Shown here: positions 23,892 through 36,222 of the stretch, piece by piece | How positions within the stretch are numbered: the stretch's first letter is position 1 | Layout of the letters: every line of letters begins with the position of its first letter | Origin: Epiperipatus broadwayi | Taxonomy: Eukaryota > Onychophora > Udeonychophora > Euonychophora > Peripatidae | DNA: 64,000 bases | Reading direction: 5' to 3' | NCBI GenBank assembly: GCA_028023455.1 | Contig: JAQFVV010000941.1 | Location: 62,001 to 126,000 of the forward strand | Notes under the pieces: model-generated | Database searches by the model: none | What the model saw: only the letters and a program-made list of their open reading frames with translations | Told to the model about the DNA's origin: nothing | Program-made: the position numbers and the translations under genes

Positions 23892-24042
23892 GCACCTAGA
23901 TGGGGATTTTATTCACAAACCTTCTGGCATCCATTGATTACTGTGGTTGGCAGAGGATGATACTACTGTATAGAAAGTTTTGCATGTTTAATAACAATTA
24001 TGTGCTAGCATAAGAGATGATGATCATGTGATGTTTAGTGGC

Positions 24043-24055
24043 TTTCATCTTTTAT
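24043..24055. repeat. 13-bp target-site duplication, right copy
   Basis: TTTCATCTTTTAT, identical to 23586-23598, after which the RTE sequence resumes. Confidence 0.8.
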
Positions 24056-25260
24056 ACTTCTTTTACAGCTTTCCTTGTTTATTCACTGTTATAGTTTCTT
24101 CTACCATTATCAGCCCCTTTTATATTATTTTATAAAACTATAAATACAGTATTCATTTCTTTTTAATGAGTCATTTAAAATAAGTTCATAATTGTTTATT
24201 TTCTTTATAAATTGTCTTATCTCAGTTAAACATTTACTGGTGAATTCTTACTGATCTCACTTGAATCATTTTTAAAGTTTGTTCAATATTTTTAAATGAT
24301 TAGTAAGTTTTAAAGTAAATTCATTGGTGCATTTTTGAAGTTTAGAAACTTTTAACATTATCATTTTGTAGTTTTCATCTCTTTAATTTTGCATTAATAT
24401 GTGTTGCACATCTCATACCATCAATTAATCAATGATCACATCACCAAATTTATTAAAAATATTTCAAATCATGAAACACAAAATTTCTATTAGTCAAAGA
24501 TATCCAATTCTGCTAAATCTTTATTGGGGTAGTTTCATATCCATTTCCATTTAGAATTTTTCTCACCCAAAAAAATCATAATGAATATTTTTTCTAAAAA
24601 TTCCACAAGACTGTGTCTTCTTTTATTTTTTTACAATATAAATTTACCCTTAGAAATTTGATCTTTCAATTATTTTTTAATTCTAGCTGTAAAGTCTCTC
24701 ATGCCAATTTTAAAATGTTGTTTAGTCAGGTCAAAAGCATTTTATACATCTATATACATATTCTCTATTTTTTTATCACAATGAAAAATATTAGGACATA
24801 AACTTGAATATTTACATTTATCTTCCATTCAGTTAAATAAATAATCTTGCCATAATGATATGCTAAAAATTTCTACAATATACTTATTTGTGCTTCCAAA
24901 ATTTTGTTCTTATAATAAAGTATATGTTCATTTTTCAAATGAATTATCTCTTCAACTTTTTTTCTACCTTTACAAATTTCAACAATGTCTTATTTAATAT
25001 TAGACAGTTCTTTTTCCAATTCTTGTCATATTTCTTCTCTTGAAAAATTGATCTGAGTTTGTAGGTTGCTAAAAAAAAGCTCACTGCATGATTCACAATA
25101 AGGAGAGTTTTAACATTTTCTATCTTGGCTCCAATGGTTGATATTACTTTACAACCTCCTAAAAATAAAAATAAAAATTTATTTTTGTTTGATATGATTG
25201 TAAATGTGAAAAAATCTTTTATACAAGCATTTAACATGCATTGAAAAACCATCATTTAAT

Positions 25261-25914
25261 ATTCTAGTTAAGAATTAACAGGTAATTAGGAAGAGAAACA
25301 ATATCTTGATTTTGAAGTCAGAAACATAAGCCAATAAACTCACATTGACTAATCGTTCATTGGTAAGTAGTTTATCCATATTTTTTTGACAATATGAATA
25401 ATACATAGTAATAAGAGATTTACTGACAAAAACAGATGGTATGAATATTATGAATTTGCTGTGCTTGCTTTTTTAGGCCCACAAAGAGTAATCAAATGAT
25501 ATTCTTCCATTTATAAGTAAACTTATTTTTGAAACTAAATATGCCTATAACACACAACTAATCTACTTTCATTTAAAGATTACATTATATGCACAAATTA
25601 ATATTACTAACAAAATATCTTTAAAAAAAAAAACAGAACATTTCTGTTATGAAAAAAGATATTACGCATGAGAAAAAGAGAAAGTAAATAGCTGTGTGTG
25701 TGCTGAAAATCAGATATATTAATCTTTAACTTGGATTAAAGTTTATATCTGTGCTAGAAAAAATCTCTAATTTAATAAATGATTTGTTAATAATCATTAA
25801 GTGTTTATCAAAAAGTTGATAACATAAAAGTTGGGAGAGGAGTAAATTGACGCTTAAAAATAAAAATGAGACAATTTGCTCTACATAAATACTCTTCATG
25901 TAATAAAGATATAT
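25261..25914. other. anonymous A+T-rich sequence
   Basis: Nothing recognised. A 70-codon minus-strand frame at 25726-25938 overlaps the solo hammerhead and is not a gene. Confidence 0.5.
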
Positions 25915-25990
25915 ATGAGAGATGATAACCTGGCCCAACTGATGGGTGCTGGTTCAGCACGAAATGCAACTTGGGGGTTATTTCTCTTTT
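25915..25990 (+). ncRNA. solo hammerhead ribozyme (family A type) with compensatory stem I changes
   Basis: Stem II is perfect (GTGCT/AGCAC around GGTTC) and GAAA is intact at 25961-25964. The core reads CTGATGG (25939-25945), so A9 is G. Stem III and the cleavage site (TGCAAC) differ from other copies and lack the expected U. Stem I is strong but has different bases: GCCCAA faces TTGGGG, and ATAACC faces GGTTAT, where other copies have ATGATC facing GATCAT. Only the ribozyme, not the flanking 450-bp unit, is preserved. Confidence 0.6.
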
Positions 25991-26201
25991 ATTGTATCTT
26001 TATTTATATGAAATTATTTGTAAAATAAAAAAGAATGGACAAATATGGAAGTTGTCTATCTATGAAAATTATAGTGAAGCAACAATGGCGGCACATAATT
26101 TATATATATGTTCCTCAAAAAAATAATAATAAAACTTACTATATCCTCTCTTTTTTGATAACTTCTTTAAATTTTATCAGTTATATTTTTCATTGTTTCA
26201 G

Positions 26202-26237
26202 AAATGGATGATTTACAATTTTGTTACTTGGTCAAAG
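26202..26237 (+). other. microexon-like segment
   Basis: A strong acceptor (TTTTTCATTGTTTCAG) is followed by 36 nt and a GTAATG donor. The segment is a multiple of three. From its first base it reads KWMIYNFVTWSK. From its ATG it reads MDDLQFCYLVK. Both frames are open. I cannot attach it to other exons, and splice-like strings arise by chance in this kind of sequence. Confidence 0.2.
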
Positions 26238-27666
26238 GTAATGGAGAATAATTTTGATTTTTTTACCATTTCAATTAATAATTTTCGTTATAACAGTTAA
26301 GAGAAGAACTTAACAAATTCTTTTAAGATCGGAAAAATTGTTAGAAACTATTTCAAATAAAATTTTTAATTTAGGAGGGGGGAAAAAGTGAAAAAAGTTA
26401 ATTTGAATTAGAATACCAATACCAGAATATTTATTACTGCTGTCATCATTTGTTTTGAGAGACATGATAGAAAGATAAAAGTGAAGGAGGCATGGTCAAT
26501 GGCTAAAGATCATCATTCTATCAATAAAAACATCTCTAGCACCCCTCTTTCCAAAAAAAAATGGTAACTTGTAACAACCATTTTTGTCATTAGTATATAA
26601 ATCGACTCATAAATATTCAATTTTATAATAATCTATTATTTAATATTCAAAAGTAATTTTAAATCTAGATCTCAACTTCTTTTAGTCACATAATCCTATG
26701 ATTATGAAACCCTATGATTATGATACTACTCAGTATTGAAGGCACTCAGTTTTAACTAAATTTTCTTTAATTTGTTGTTAAAAATGTTTTAACATTTTTT
26801 GAAACATTACTATTATTAAAAGATAAGAAAATGATTGCTCCCAATTGGGAAAAATAAGTGTATGTGAAAATTTTGCATTTTTAAAATTAATTTAGGAATT
26901 TTAATAATTTTATTTTTTCTTAATTTTGTAATTGTTTTCTTTGATATTATTCCTTTTTTGGAATAAAAAATAAAAAAATTTCTTTTGCAATGAATTAATT
27001 TAAATATAAATGGATGTAAAAGGATCTATAAAAATCAATATCTATATTTTGGGAAAGGATATGACAAACCTTTTTATCCACACGCAAAAAAAAATATAAT
27101 TATTTTCAGAAGTGCTATCATGCCTTCTAATTTACTAATTAATTAGTAATAATCATAGCCTATTTTTATTTTGATATTAACACAAAAAATTAAGAGATAT
27201 AATAATAATGTATGTCATAAAATAAACAATAAATGTTTAATATTAATTATTTATTAATGTGATTTTGTTGTTGAATATGGTACAGCAAATATTTTATAAC
27301 ATATTCATATTTAGGTAGTTTGAATAACATATGTGAACTAGATTCGTTTATCAATGTAATCCCGACAGTATTTTTTATTTCTGAAAATATATGCATATAC
27401 TTTTATATAGAGGAGAAAACTATCAAAACATTCATTTATAGTTTTTTTAAATAATTAAAGTTTTCAGATATGACTTTTTAAATATTCACTTATTTATTTC
27501 CTTTTCTGCATTTTTCCTGAGGATCCCATAATCAGTTGATCATGTTCAAGCTTTTTCAAATTATTTATCAAATTAATATTTTTATATTTTTATATAGAAT
27601 TGGAATTAAAAATCTATTAATTGAATTTTAATAAAAAAATAAAATCATTAATGAAATGGCTTTATT

Positions 27667-27776
27667 GCTCAGAGGTTTATAAAAAAATCTCACTGCTGAA
27701 AATATCAAACCTGAAATTGATGACTTTGTGCTGCACAATATGACATTCTACGATTGTACTAAATATGTAAGGCATT
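27667..27776 (+). pseudogene. decayed exon-like fragment
   Basis: After a stop in an A7 run, the frame reads NLTAENIKPEIDDFVLHNMT and continues FYDCTKYV up to a GTAAGG donor-like site near 27768. Upstream, in another frame, CSEVYKK joins sensibly only if one base is missing from the A run, which suggests a frameshift. Acidic, mixed residue use is unlike the surroundings. I do not recognise the protein. Confidence 0.3.
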
Positions 27777-30700
27777 CAATTTTAATGATTTTCAGCTTCA
27801 TCAACTTAAAAAAATTCAATTTTAAATTTATTCATCCAATTTTATTTTGATATAAAATAAATTTCAATGTTTTATATGTTGTTTGAATTTTGTAAATATC
27901 CATGAAATGAATTAATTATCAAATAAATAATTCTGAAATTTCTGCTGTTAGTTTAACTTGATTTGTTTTTCAGAATTTCAGGTTTTCCAATAATTTTTTA
28001 TATTTAAAACATATTTTAAGCTACCAAAAACAATGTTGGATGAAATATTTATAATTTTGCTTGAAATTCTTAAATTAAAGCATACATAATAGTAACAATC
28101 TTGTTAATATTTTGCAATATAACATTTAACTCAGTTTAAATGTAAGAACAAATCTGCAGAATACAGTAAATTTGAGTTCCATCCAACATAATTTTTTTTA
28201 TAATTTTAATTCCACTCTAATTATACAAAAATAAAACAAAAGTTTACCTTTATTCAAATATTAGTGAAATTTTTGAAATAAATTCCTATATTACCATAGA
28301 AGATATTGTTATACATAAGTAAACCACAGTTTATCAGCTTAGTTCAGTTAACAAAACATTACATTTTCATTTATTTAAAACATTTGCAGATATTAAATTT
28401 ACTAATTTTATTATCATATTCATAAGGTACGTCAGCCACTGAAACATGTTTTTGAACACAAAAAAAAAATCTGTTCTGGTATAATGTAATAAAAAGCTAT
28501 TTTCCAATTACATTAGAATCTTCATATGGCATTAACTGAATCTATTTTTGTTTTTAGAAAGTATATTTATAATTGATGTGAAATATCCACATGTTTTTAA
28601 TCACTAATGATATTAAATAGCTATACAATTCTTCCTTATATGATTCTCAACACAATAATGACTAAAAATTGCCAACCACACAACTAATTATAGCAGTTTA
28701 CTAATCTAGGCACTATTAAGATTTTGTCTTTTCAAATGTTTCTAGTCAGAGGCATAACTTGTATTTTTTGGGTATTTCCTTTATTTTAAAATCCATAAAA
28801 ATTATATGGAATGCCTTTTAAAGATAGTTTTCCCGCAAATATTTACAATCCCTGATTTTTTACATTTTCCAATTGCATCCGAGACAATAAAATATGCCAA
28901 TGATTAAATTTGATTCACTGCTAACATAATTTATTATGGTTGTTGACTAAATATTTGTATTTTTAATTACACAAGCTACATTTTTTGTTACCTTTTCTTA
29001 ATGTATAAAGTAATTTACAAAACATTTCTATTTCTTTTAACTTATAACATTCTGCATTTCACTGTCTCAGAACATAGAATATATACTGTGTTATTGCCTT
29101 TATATATAGCATACTATACTTCTCATTTCATCAACTCCATATAATTTCTGCTGTGAATACTGAAGGTATTTTTCCTTATACTAAGTATATGTTAAACAGA
29201 CCTCTGCAAATTGTAAATAATTAGTTGTAATGGTGAGTTTAAAATAAATATTTATTGTATTAAATTCAAATCTATTATTAAATAAAATAAAATAGAAAGC
29301 ATTCTTACCAATTTGAAATGATAAAGAACACTAGAAGTGTTTTAAAACTATGCATTATACCCATAAAATGTAGAGAGTTCATATTAGGAACATGGTCACT
29401 AGTGATGCAGTATGTTTATTAAAAAAAACAGTTTGTTGTTAACAAGTGTATTTTTAAGCACTATTATGTTTCAAAAATTAAAAGGAAATTGCTTCAGATT
29501 TTTTACTGGCTAGCAAAAAATTTACTAGCAAAAAATTTACAATCTTGTCTCTAGATAATTTTTTTTTGCTAAAGATCTCTGAATTCAATCAATAAAAATT
29601 TTTGTTAATGTAACTTGTCATGTTTAAAATTTATATTAAAGTTTTTATTTTATTTTATATAGTTTTATACCCATTAATTATTATTTGCAATCAATCATTG
29701 ACATTGTGTGTGCAGGATATATACCACAAGTAGGTTATTATAATGTTGATTATCATAATGTATTGAGGTTTAAGTTAATATATATATCACTGTGTAACCA
29801 TGTTATGATAGCTTTGATTACTATGCTGTTAACACGTGAATAGCTGATAATTATTAGAGTTGATAATGAAAAAAAATTGTAATTACTAAACTATCAATGA
29901 AAATGAATTTCAGAATATTTGCCTTGTTTGCTAATAAAATATATATCAGAATATGAGAATGAGTTCTACTGTGATTAATTGTGAATGTATTTAACTTTAG
30001 TCTGCTAGCAGATTGTTTGAAAGAATAAATAATTTATATGGGTCGAAAAGATAGATGGATTCATTCTATCTTTTCACAAAGACTTTATCTTGTGTTTTAA
30101 AGTGAGAGTATTTATTTATAGTTAAAAATCTACAAAGCACATGTGCATGAGCTCAGTGCTGATTATTAATATTACAATTTATAAACATAGCACTATATAA
30201 AATAAATATTTCATTTATATGAGTATAAAAATAATATGTTAAGTAAATTAAATATTTTCTGTCTTGGTAAAAGTATGCAAGTTCTAATAATCTGCTTTCT
30301 GATTTTGGAAATGTTTTGTGTTTGTGTATGTGGTGTTTATTGATTTATATTTTGATTTGCTTGTATGATTAACACTTAGCTGTCTTCTGAATCTGTTTTG
30401 TATTAAATAGTGAATGATACTGCCTTGTTTAGTTCAAAATCTGACTACTTTTATGTGACATGTTTATGGTATCGGGAAATATGTTAATTTTAAATCAAGA
30501 TTTCAACATCAACAGTGATTCAATGAATAACATATTCAGTGTTCATATATGATTTATTTAGCAAGCCTACCAGGTTGATTTATCTATGATTATAAGTTTT
30601 GAATTCATTTAACTTGATGCTGTTGATAGCAATATGATGTCCCAATTATAGTTTATTAATTTATCATACTTTTTGATTATAATGATAAGAGAAAGATAAA

Positions 30701-30779
30701 AGATTCTAGTTGAATTTATATATTCAACTGTGTCCATCATCTAATATTAAGTATTGAATATCTTTAGAAAAATAACTCT

Positions 30780-30988
30780 TTCAATTACATACAACTGTAA
30801 GTAATGCATACAGGTTAATATATGCACAACATTTCAAGATGTATTATTCTCCTATCTTCATTTGTTGCTGGTCTGTCCACTGACAGTATTAGCATGAGAA
30901 TTGAATCTGGACCCTTAGATTCTTGAATATTGAATTTTAAGATAACTCTCTAATTAACTTAGTCATCCTGCCAAAGGCAACAGTCAGT
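30780..30988 (-). mobile_element. tRNA-derived SINE, minus copy
   Basis: Its complement matches the plus copy at 31283-31485 over the full length: the start TGTTGCCTTTGGCA, the box B-like GGTCCAGATTCAATTC segment, the body AGAATAATACATCTTG and the end ATGTAATTG. The tRNA-like head is more diverged than in the plus copy. Confidence 0.8.
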
Positions 30989-31010
30989 AGAAATTTCATA
31001 ACATTATGTA

Positions 31011-31191
31011 TAGTCACACTAGATTGACTTATAGGGTTATTTACCATTGTTGTGTGAGCAGCTTCTTCAAAGAACATGACAATGGCAAATAACTCTGTAA
31101 ATCAACCTAGTGTGACTATAAATATTATATGGTGAAGAAGCTGTTCACATGACAATAGTAAATAATCCCATAAGTCAACCTAGTGTGACTA
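31011..31191. mobile_element. palindromic MITE with TA target duplication
   Basis: TAGTCACACTAGATTGACTT at the left end matches the complement of the right end (AAGTCAACCTAGTGTGACTA), and TA flanks each side, as in Tc1/mariner-type elements. The right terminal sequence is present twice (near 31100-31127 and 31165-31191), so the right arm has been partly duplicated. It sits between two SINEs in opposite orientation. Confidence 0.75.
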
Positions 31192-31282
31192 TATATAATT
31201 ATTGGAAACCATTAATCAAATTTTCTCTTAGAAAAAATAGAGAAATCATAAAGAACCTCATAGATAAGTATGTAAAATTTGT

Positions 31283-31485
31283 ACTGATTGTTGCCTTTGG
31301 CATAATGGCTCAGTTTGTCAGAGTGTTACTTTAAAAAAATCTAAGAGTCCAGGTTCAATTCCCATACCAGTACTGTTATTGATAAGGTTAACAACACCTG
31401 AAGAAGAGAGAAGAATAATACCTCTCAAAGTATTGTGCATATACTAACCTTTGTGCTATTACTAACAGGTGAATGTAATTGGAAG
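31283..31485 (+). mobile_element. tRNA-derived SINE, plus copy
   Basis: A Pol III box A-like TGGCTCAGTTTG (31305-31316) and box B GGTTCAATTCC (31352-31362) are spaced as in a tRNA head, followed by a non-tRNA body with GAAGAAGAGAGAAGAATAAT and an A/T-rich end. The 61-codon frame that overlaps its start is chance. Confidence 0.8.
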
Positions 31486-31489
31486 ATTT

Positions 31490-33664
31490 AAATAAAATAA
31501 TTTTTTTTCTAAAGATATTAAATACTTAATATTAGAAGATGAAAATAGTCTAATATATAAATACAACTAAAATACCATCATCACAATTTTTCAGGATTAT
31601 AATAAAAGATTCTAGTATCCTTAATAACTTCCATAGTTTACTAAGAAAAAAATGTGTTTGCCCTGATAGTCTTTTATTATATTACTGCTTTTTTACCATG
31701 TATAAGTTTTACTATTTATTTTTAACCAACTACTTTCTGAAATACAATTTTGAAAGTCTATTATTGTAAATTATTAAATGATAAAGTATTATTACAATTT
31801 TTTTTTTTATTAAAACAGCAGGTTAAGAAGAATTTATTATTGCTAATATTGAAAATACTATTTACTATTAATATTTTAATCTTTTGGATGTCTACAAATA
31901 ATTATAAACAACAAAGATTTATGAATAGTATATTTAATATTAGGTGAAAGATATTTTAATCTTATTATCCAATCCAATTTTATCCATTTAAATAAATTGA
32001 TTTAAAAGGAATATATATTGAAATAATTAACTATATATATATATATATAAAAGTGTGTATAAGTTAATAGCAATATTTTCAGTATTAATTATTATCACTA
32101 ACTTTCTTATTATATACTAATAAGTTAGTACAACCAAATAACATGAAATAGTGTGAGATCATTTCTTCATGGATAAATATAAATGCTTCAACTTTGCATT
32201 AAGAATATCAAGTAATTTAAACTCTCATATATTTGCTTAAGTATACTTATTTATTTCTTAGCATGGACTTATTTTGAGCTATATTATGTATTTACCACTG
32301 TAGTATTAATTTAATATTCTTTAAAGATGATCTTTTCTTTTTTTTTGAAGGAAGGCCACATTGCTAATAAGCATTGATCAGAGAACAAAGGATTGATCTG
32401 CAAAATAACTCTTGGCCAAAGTTATTAAACAGAAAACAATAAAATCAATATATCCTGCAAATCTCATTCATGTTATATTGCCATAGAGACCAGAATATTC
32501 AGATGCCAATATACAAAGCAACTCAGTTTCACATTGCATTATAAAATTATTAAATATTTGTTTAACAAATTTATTGTTAAATTATAAACTAAAAATCGTT
32601 TCACCATTGCTTATTGCACCAAGAGTTTAGTGAGATAAAAATGGCCTATATTTTGCAATCCTGGTCTAACTTGTGTTGTAGCCAACCAATATATTTTGTA
32701 TTTGTTCTGCATAAAAAAGACCAGGTTAGTCAAATAATGATTTTTGTTCTATTATCATTTTTGGAATTTTTTTTTTAATGTTTCCAATTACATTAGACTT
32801 ATATTAATACTCTCACACATTGTTTTATTTACTGTTCTTATTATTTTTTCTATACATGATTGCTATTATGAATGAGAATATTATATTTATATCAAAATTA
32901 CTAATAACTAAACACACACATGCAAATTTGAATACACCAACAAAATACACATTATTTAATTATAGAGTTCAGTAAATACTTGGCATAAGTTTGTAAAAAC
33001 AATATCAGTTATGAATTAAGCTTATTATTTATAAATTATTTAGATTCATTTTAACAATAACAATTAAATAATTCACAACTCAAAATCTTTGTAAAAATAT
33101 TCTGATAATGTTAATGAAAGAAAATATGATCATTTGTTATAAATAGTGTACAATTATGTTAAAAAAATGTTATTTTTAATAGATTTTTAAACTTTATTAT
33201 CACTACAGACATGTTTTAGAAACTGTCTATCAGCTGAAAGTTGGCTAATAGTAATGGTCTAGTGCACAGATATGAGGATGAAAAAAGAACCCCCAAACAA
33301 CACAAAGCATAATTATATTTACATGCAGGAGATTGATATGTGAAATCCTATATTTATTTATATGTGATGGAAATATTTACTTAGCTAGATTTTAAGTATG
33401 ATAATAGGAGAGATGGAGGCATAAAAATGATTTACATATCCCAGAATAATGCAAATCAGATAGTACTCAATAGAATATGAGATTAATTATTTCTCTGAAG
33501 AATATAAATCTCTCTATTCATGTGCAGTTAGTATTTTTGTTGTTGCTTGCATTTACTTCATAGAGTTATAAGTATTTCTACCACTATCTTCTCTTCTCTA
33601 ACTTCAGTGTACATGTGATATTTACTCACCTTCCATTATTATTTCTAGATAAATATGGACCCAC
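31490..33664. other. anonymous A+T-rich sequence
   Basis: No gene or known repeat seen. TA tract at about 32030-32049. Confidence 0.5.
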
Positions 33665-36222
33665 ATTATATATATTATTTTCTACCATTATCAATGCATT
33701 GTAGGATTTTAGCAGTCGATAGTTTTCACCTTCACATCAAACTTTTAAAGATTTTTATTTCATCTACTCATATCACTTGTGATTTTTTTTATTTATATTC
33801 TATTAGGCTTCAATATAAAATTTCAACTGTCTATCTACATCTCTACCTCAACTCAATTTCAATCACTTAAATTTTTCCAATGTTACCATAATACCTATTG
33901 GTTTTCTCACCCATTCTTCATTTTCAATCTGTTTTTGTTACTCCTAAGATACAACTTTACATATTTTAATGGTTTATATAATGTCTCTACATTGTTTTCT
34001 ATTAAGTGTCCAAAACTCAGATTCATAAATAAGAACTGATAAAACACATATACAAAAAACTTTCTTTTCAAATACGTAGGCATGTTTTCTATTAATACTA
34101 AGTTATTTTTAATTCTGTAATTAATTTATTTTATTATGTTTCCATCTCTATTAAATTATGACTAAGATATTTGGAGTTATTAAATTCTTCTAATTCATGA
34201 TCATTGATTTTTATTTTCTTCTTCTTAGAAAGTCCATCAAACATTGCTATAATGTTTTTAGTACTTATACTTAGTTCTACCATCTTAACATTTACTGAAG
34301 TTGTAAAGTATTATTTTCAAAAACAATTGCATTATCTGCAAAATCTAGATGACTCACATGATTTATATTTATCTTTATTTTCTATAATTTTCTAAATTAA
34401 CTCATAAATTTAAATTAGCCTATCATATGCCCTTATCATTGTTAATTTGTTATTGGTACCATTTAATCTTATTATTCTTGTTGCAGTTTGATAAATATTC
34501 TTTAGAATGTGATAATATTTTGAGTTTTGACAACTGCTTTAATCAATAATGAAATGCTTATATAATCAAATGCATTTTTATAATCTGCAAATCTAAACAA
34601 TATTGGCAATCCATTACCTCTAATTTTTTCTATAACTTTTCTCAAAAGTTGTATAGAATAATCCATTGTGCTACACCTGCTATTTTTTTAACTGATTGTA
34701 ATTCCAAATTCATGATAGAAGAGGATTCTAAAAATCTTAGTAGAGAGAAAATAACAGGTCTTTAATTTCTAATATTTTCATTATCACCTTTTTTAAGTAT
34801 CAGTATTACTTAAGCATTTTTTTCAAACATCTGGTATCTGTTTATCATGTAGACATTTCATATACAGTTTGTTAACAATCTTTCAATTTCTTCACCTACT
34901 TTTAAAATATTAATAATAATTAATTCCTAGAGCTTTCTCTTTTTATAGATTTTCAATTCAAAAGATGTAGCAATTATAGAGAATAACTACTTTTTTATAG
35001 AATTCTTTGCCATATTTTATGATCTTATCTCTTTTTAGCAATAATTCCATTTCTTATTTCTGATACTAAGATGCTGTTTTATACTTCTAAGATTTTTATT
35101 CTCTTTTATAGCTTTACTTGTTAATTTATAATTATAATTTTTTATATCATTATTTACTCATTTTTTACAATTTTACAAAAGTCTTTATATTCAATTCTTC
35201 TTAGTCGAATTTTTCTAGTCTAAATTCTTTGGAAAGTTTCTGAAAGTTAAAAATATCAATTGTTAATAATGTCTTTCTTAATAATTTTTGTCTCAAAACA
35301 TTTTGTGTTAACAAATATCTTACATTTCACTGATCAATGATCATCTCTTGTTTTAAATATTTTAATGACATTATCCTATACATTTATTTGCATAATTCCA
35401 TGTACATTTTAATTTAGTATTTTTTTTCCAAAGAAAGAAATTTATTATATATGGTTATTTTCCCCTGAACTCCACAAGTCTGTACCTTTTAGTTGTATAC
35501 CAATTCTAGAAATAAAGACTTCCATAGCAGTCCTCTATTTATTAAAAATCTTTCATTAATTTTTGTAAATAATTTTGCTATTCTTTTTGATATGCCATTA
35601 ATTTTCACAATCACTTGTTATTTATAATGAATACAACTTTATTTTTCTTTCCAATATAGAATGCATATCTACTTTTTGAATTAATACTTTTTTTACCTAT
35701 TTATGTTAGACAATTTTTCTTTCAATTTATATAATCTTCTTTCAATTGAAAATGATGTGCAGTTGTACATATCTGAATGACGGATAATCTTTGAATGACA
35801 GCTTGGATCTGCAAACACAGTGCCGTTAGCACCCTTTGCCTTCAACTACCAATTGCTGTCTTGATTGACATCTTTACAATCTCTGTGAAAAAAGTCCATA
35901 ACTTATTATTGTCAATCATGATTGTGAATGTCTATAACAAAATCTAAAAGTCATTTCTATACCCTCTTATCTTGCTTTCAAGGAATCTATTAAAAAATAT
36001 TAGGCACCAAGAAGAAAGACTGTGATTTCTTAAAATCAGAAGTAAAAGGTCATAAACTCGCCATACTGATTGATGCCAATGATCACCTAATAACAATACC
36101 CTCAATGACAAGAAGCTATGAGCTGGAAATAAACAAATTAACTTGACCTGATTTTTCGAGGTGTCAACAAGAAATTAGAGGAACTTATTTCAGATAATAA
36201 TAAAATCCTTTTTGCAGCCATA
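33665..36222 (-). pseudogene. RTE-clade LINE copy, decayed but long
   Basis: The shared 3' end (TATCAATGCATTGTAGGATT, 33689) is followed by the RT C-terminus, a mutated RT active-site region (FADN in place of YADD, near 34330), a recognisable endonuclease end (about 35280-35500) and the 5' leader (about 35730-36222), which aligns by eye with 43.78-44.28 kb. Frames are broken throughout. The plus-strand frames at 33655-34395 are shadows. A GATA-type repeat starts right at the 5' end. Confidence 0.8.

Larger units (their letters stand above)
23599..24042 (-). mobile_element. family B element with two tandem hammerhead ribozymes
   Basis: This is a 444-bp non-coding insertion flanked by a 13-bp direct repeat. 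Sense is the minus strand. Outer segments form a long imperfect inverted repeat (ATCAATGGATGCCAGAAG near 23652 against CTTCTGGCATCCATTGAT near 23920, continuing outwards). Inside, AAAATCCCCATCTAG at the left and CTAGATGGGGATTTT at the right enclose two tandem copies of a 119-nt hammerhead unit. Ends on the sense strand are CCACTAAACATCACATGATC and GTTTTGCCTGTTTA. A relative with the same ends lies at 62.19 kb, and a remnant at 46.92 kb. Confidence 0.85.
22675..25260 (-). pseudogene. RTE-clade LINE copy, badly decayed, split by a family B element
   Basis: Aligned by eye to the 39.95-44.28 kb copy, it runs from the shared 3' terminus (TATTGATCCACTATAAGATG, 22687) through the RT region to the endonuclease start (about 24880-25000) and the region before the ORF (about 25128-25245). 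Many indels and stops remove all coding potential. The family B insertion at 23599-24042 splits it. Plus-strand open frames at 22642-23126 and 24613-24801 are shadows. Confidence 0.75.
25991..30779. other. anonymous A+T-rich sequence with weak exon-like spots
   Basis: No repeat family recognised. Possible splice-bounded pieces are listed at 26202-26237 and 27667-27776. A short ATGGCGGCA in good start context lies at 26083, but the frame closes after 13 codons. Confidence 0.45.

Noticed and set aside
31283-31370. Functional tRNA gene
   Set aside because: Boxes A and B are present, but the sequence does not fold to a full cloverleaf with an acceptor stem and it continues into a SINE body present elsewhere in the window.
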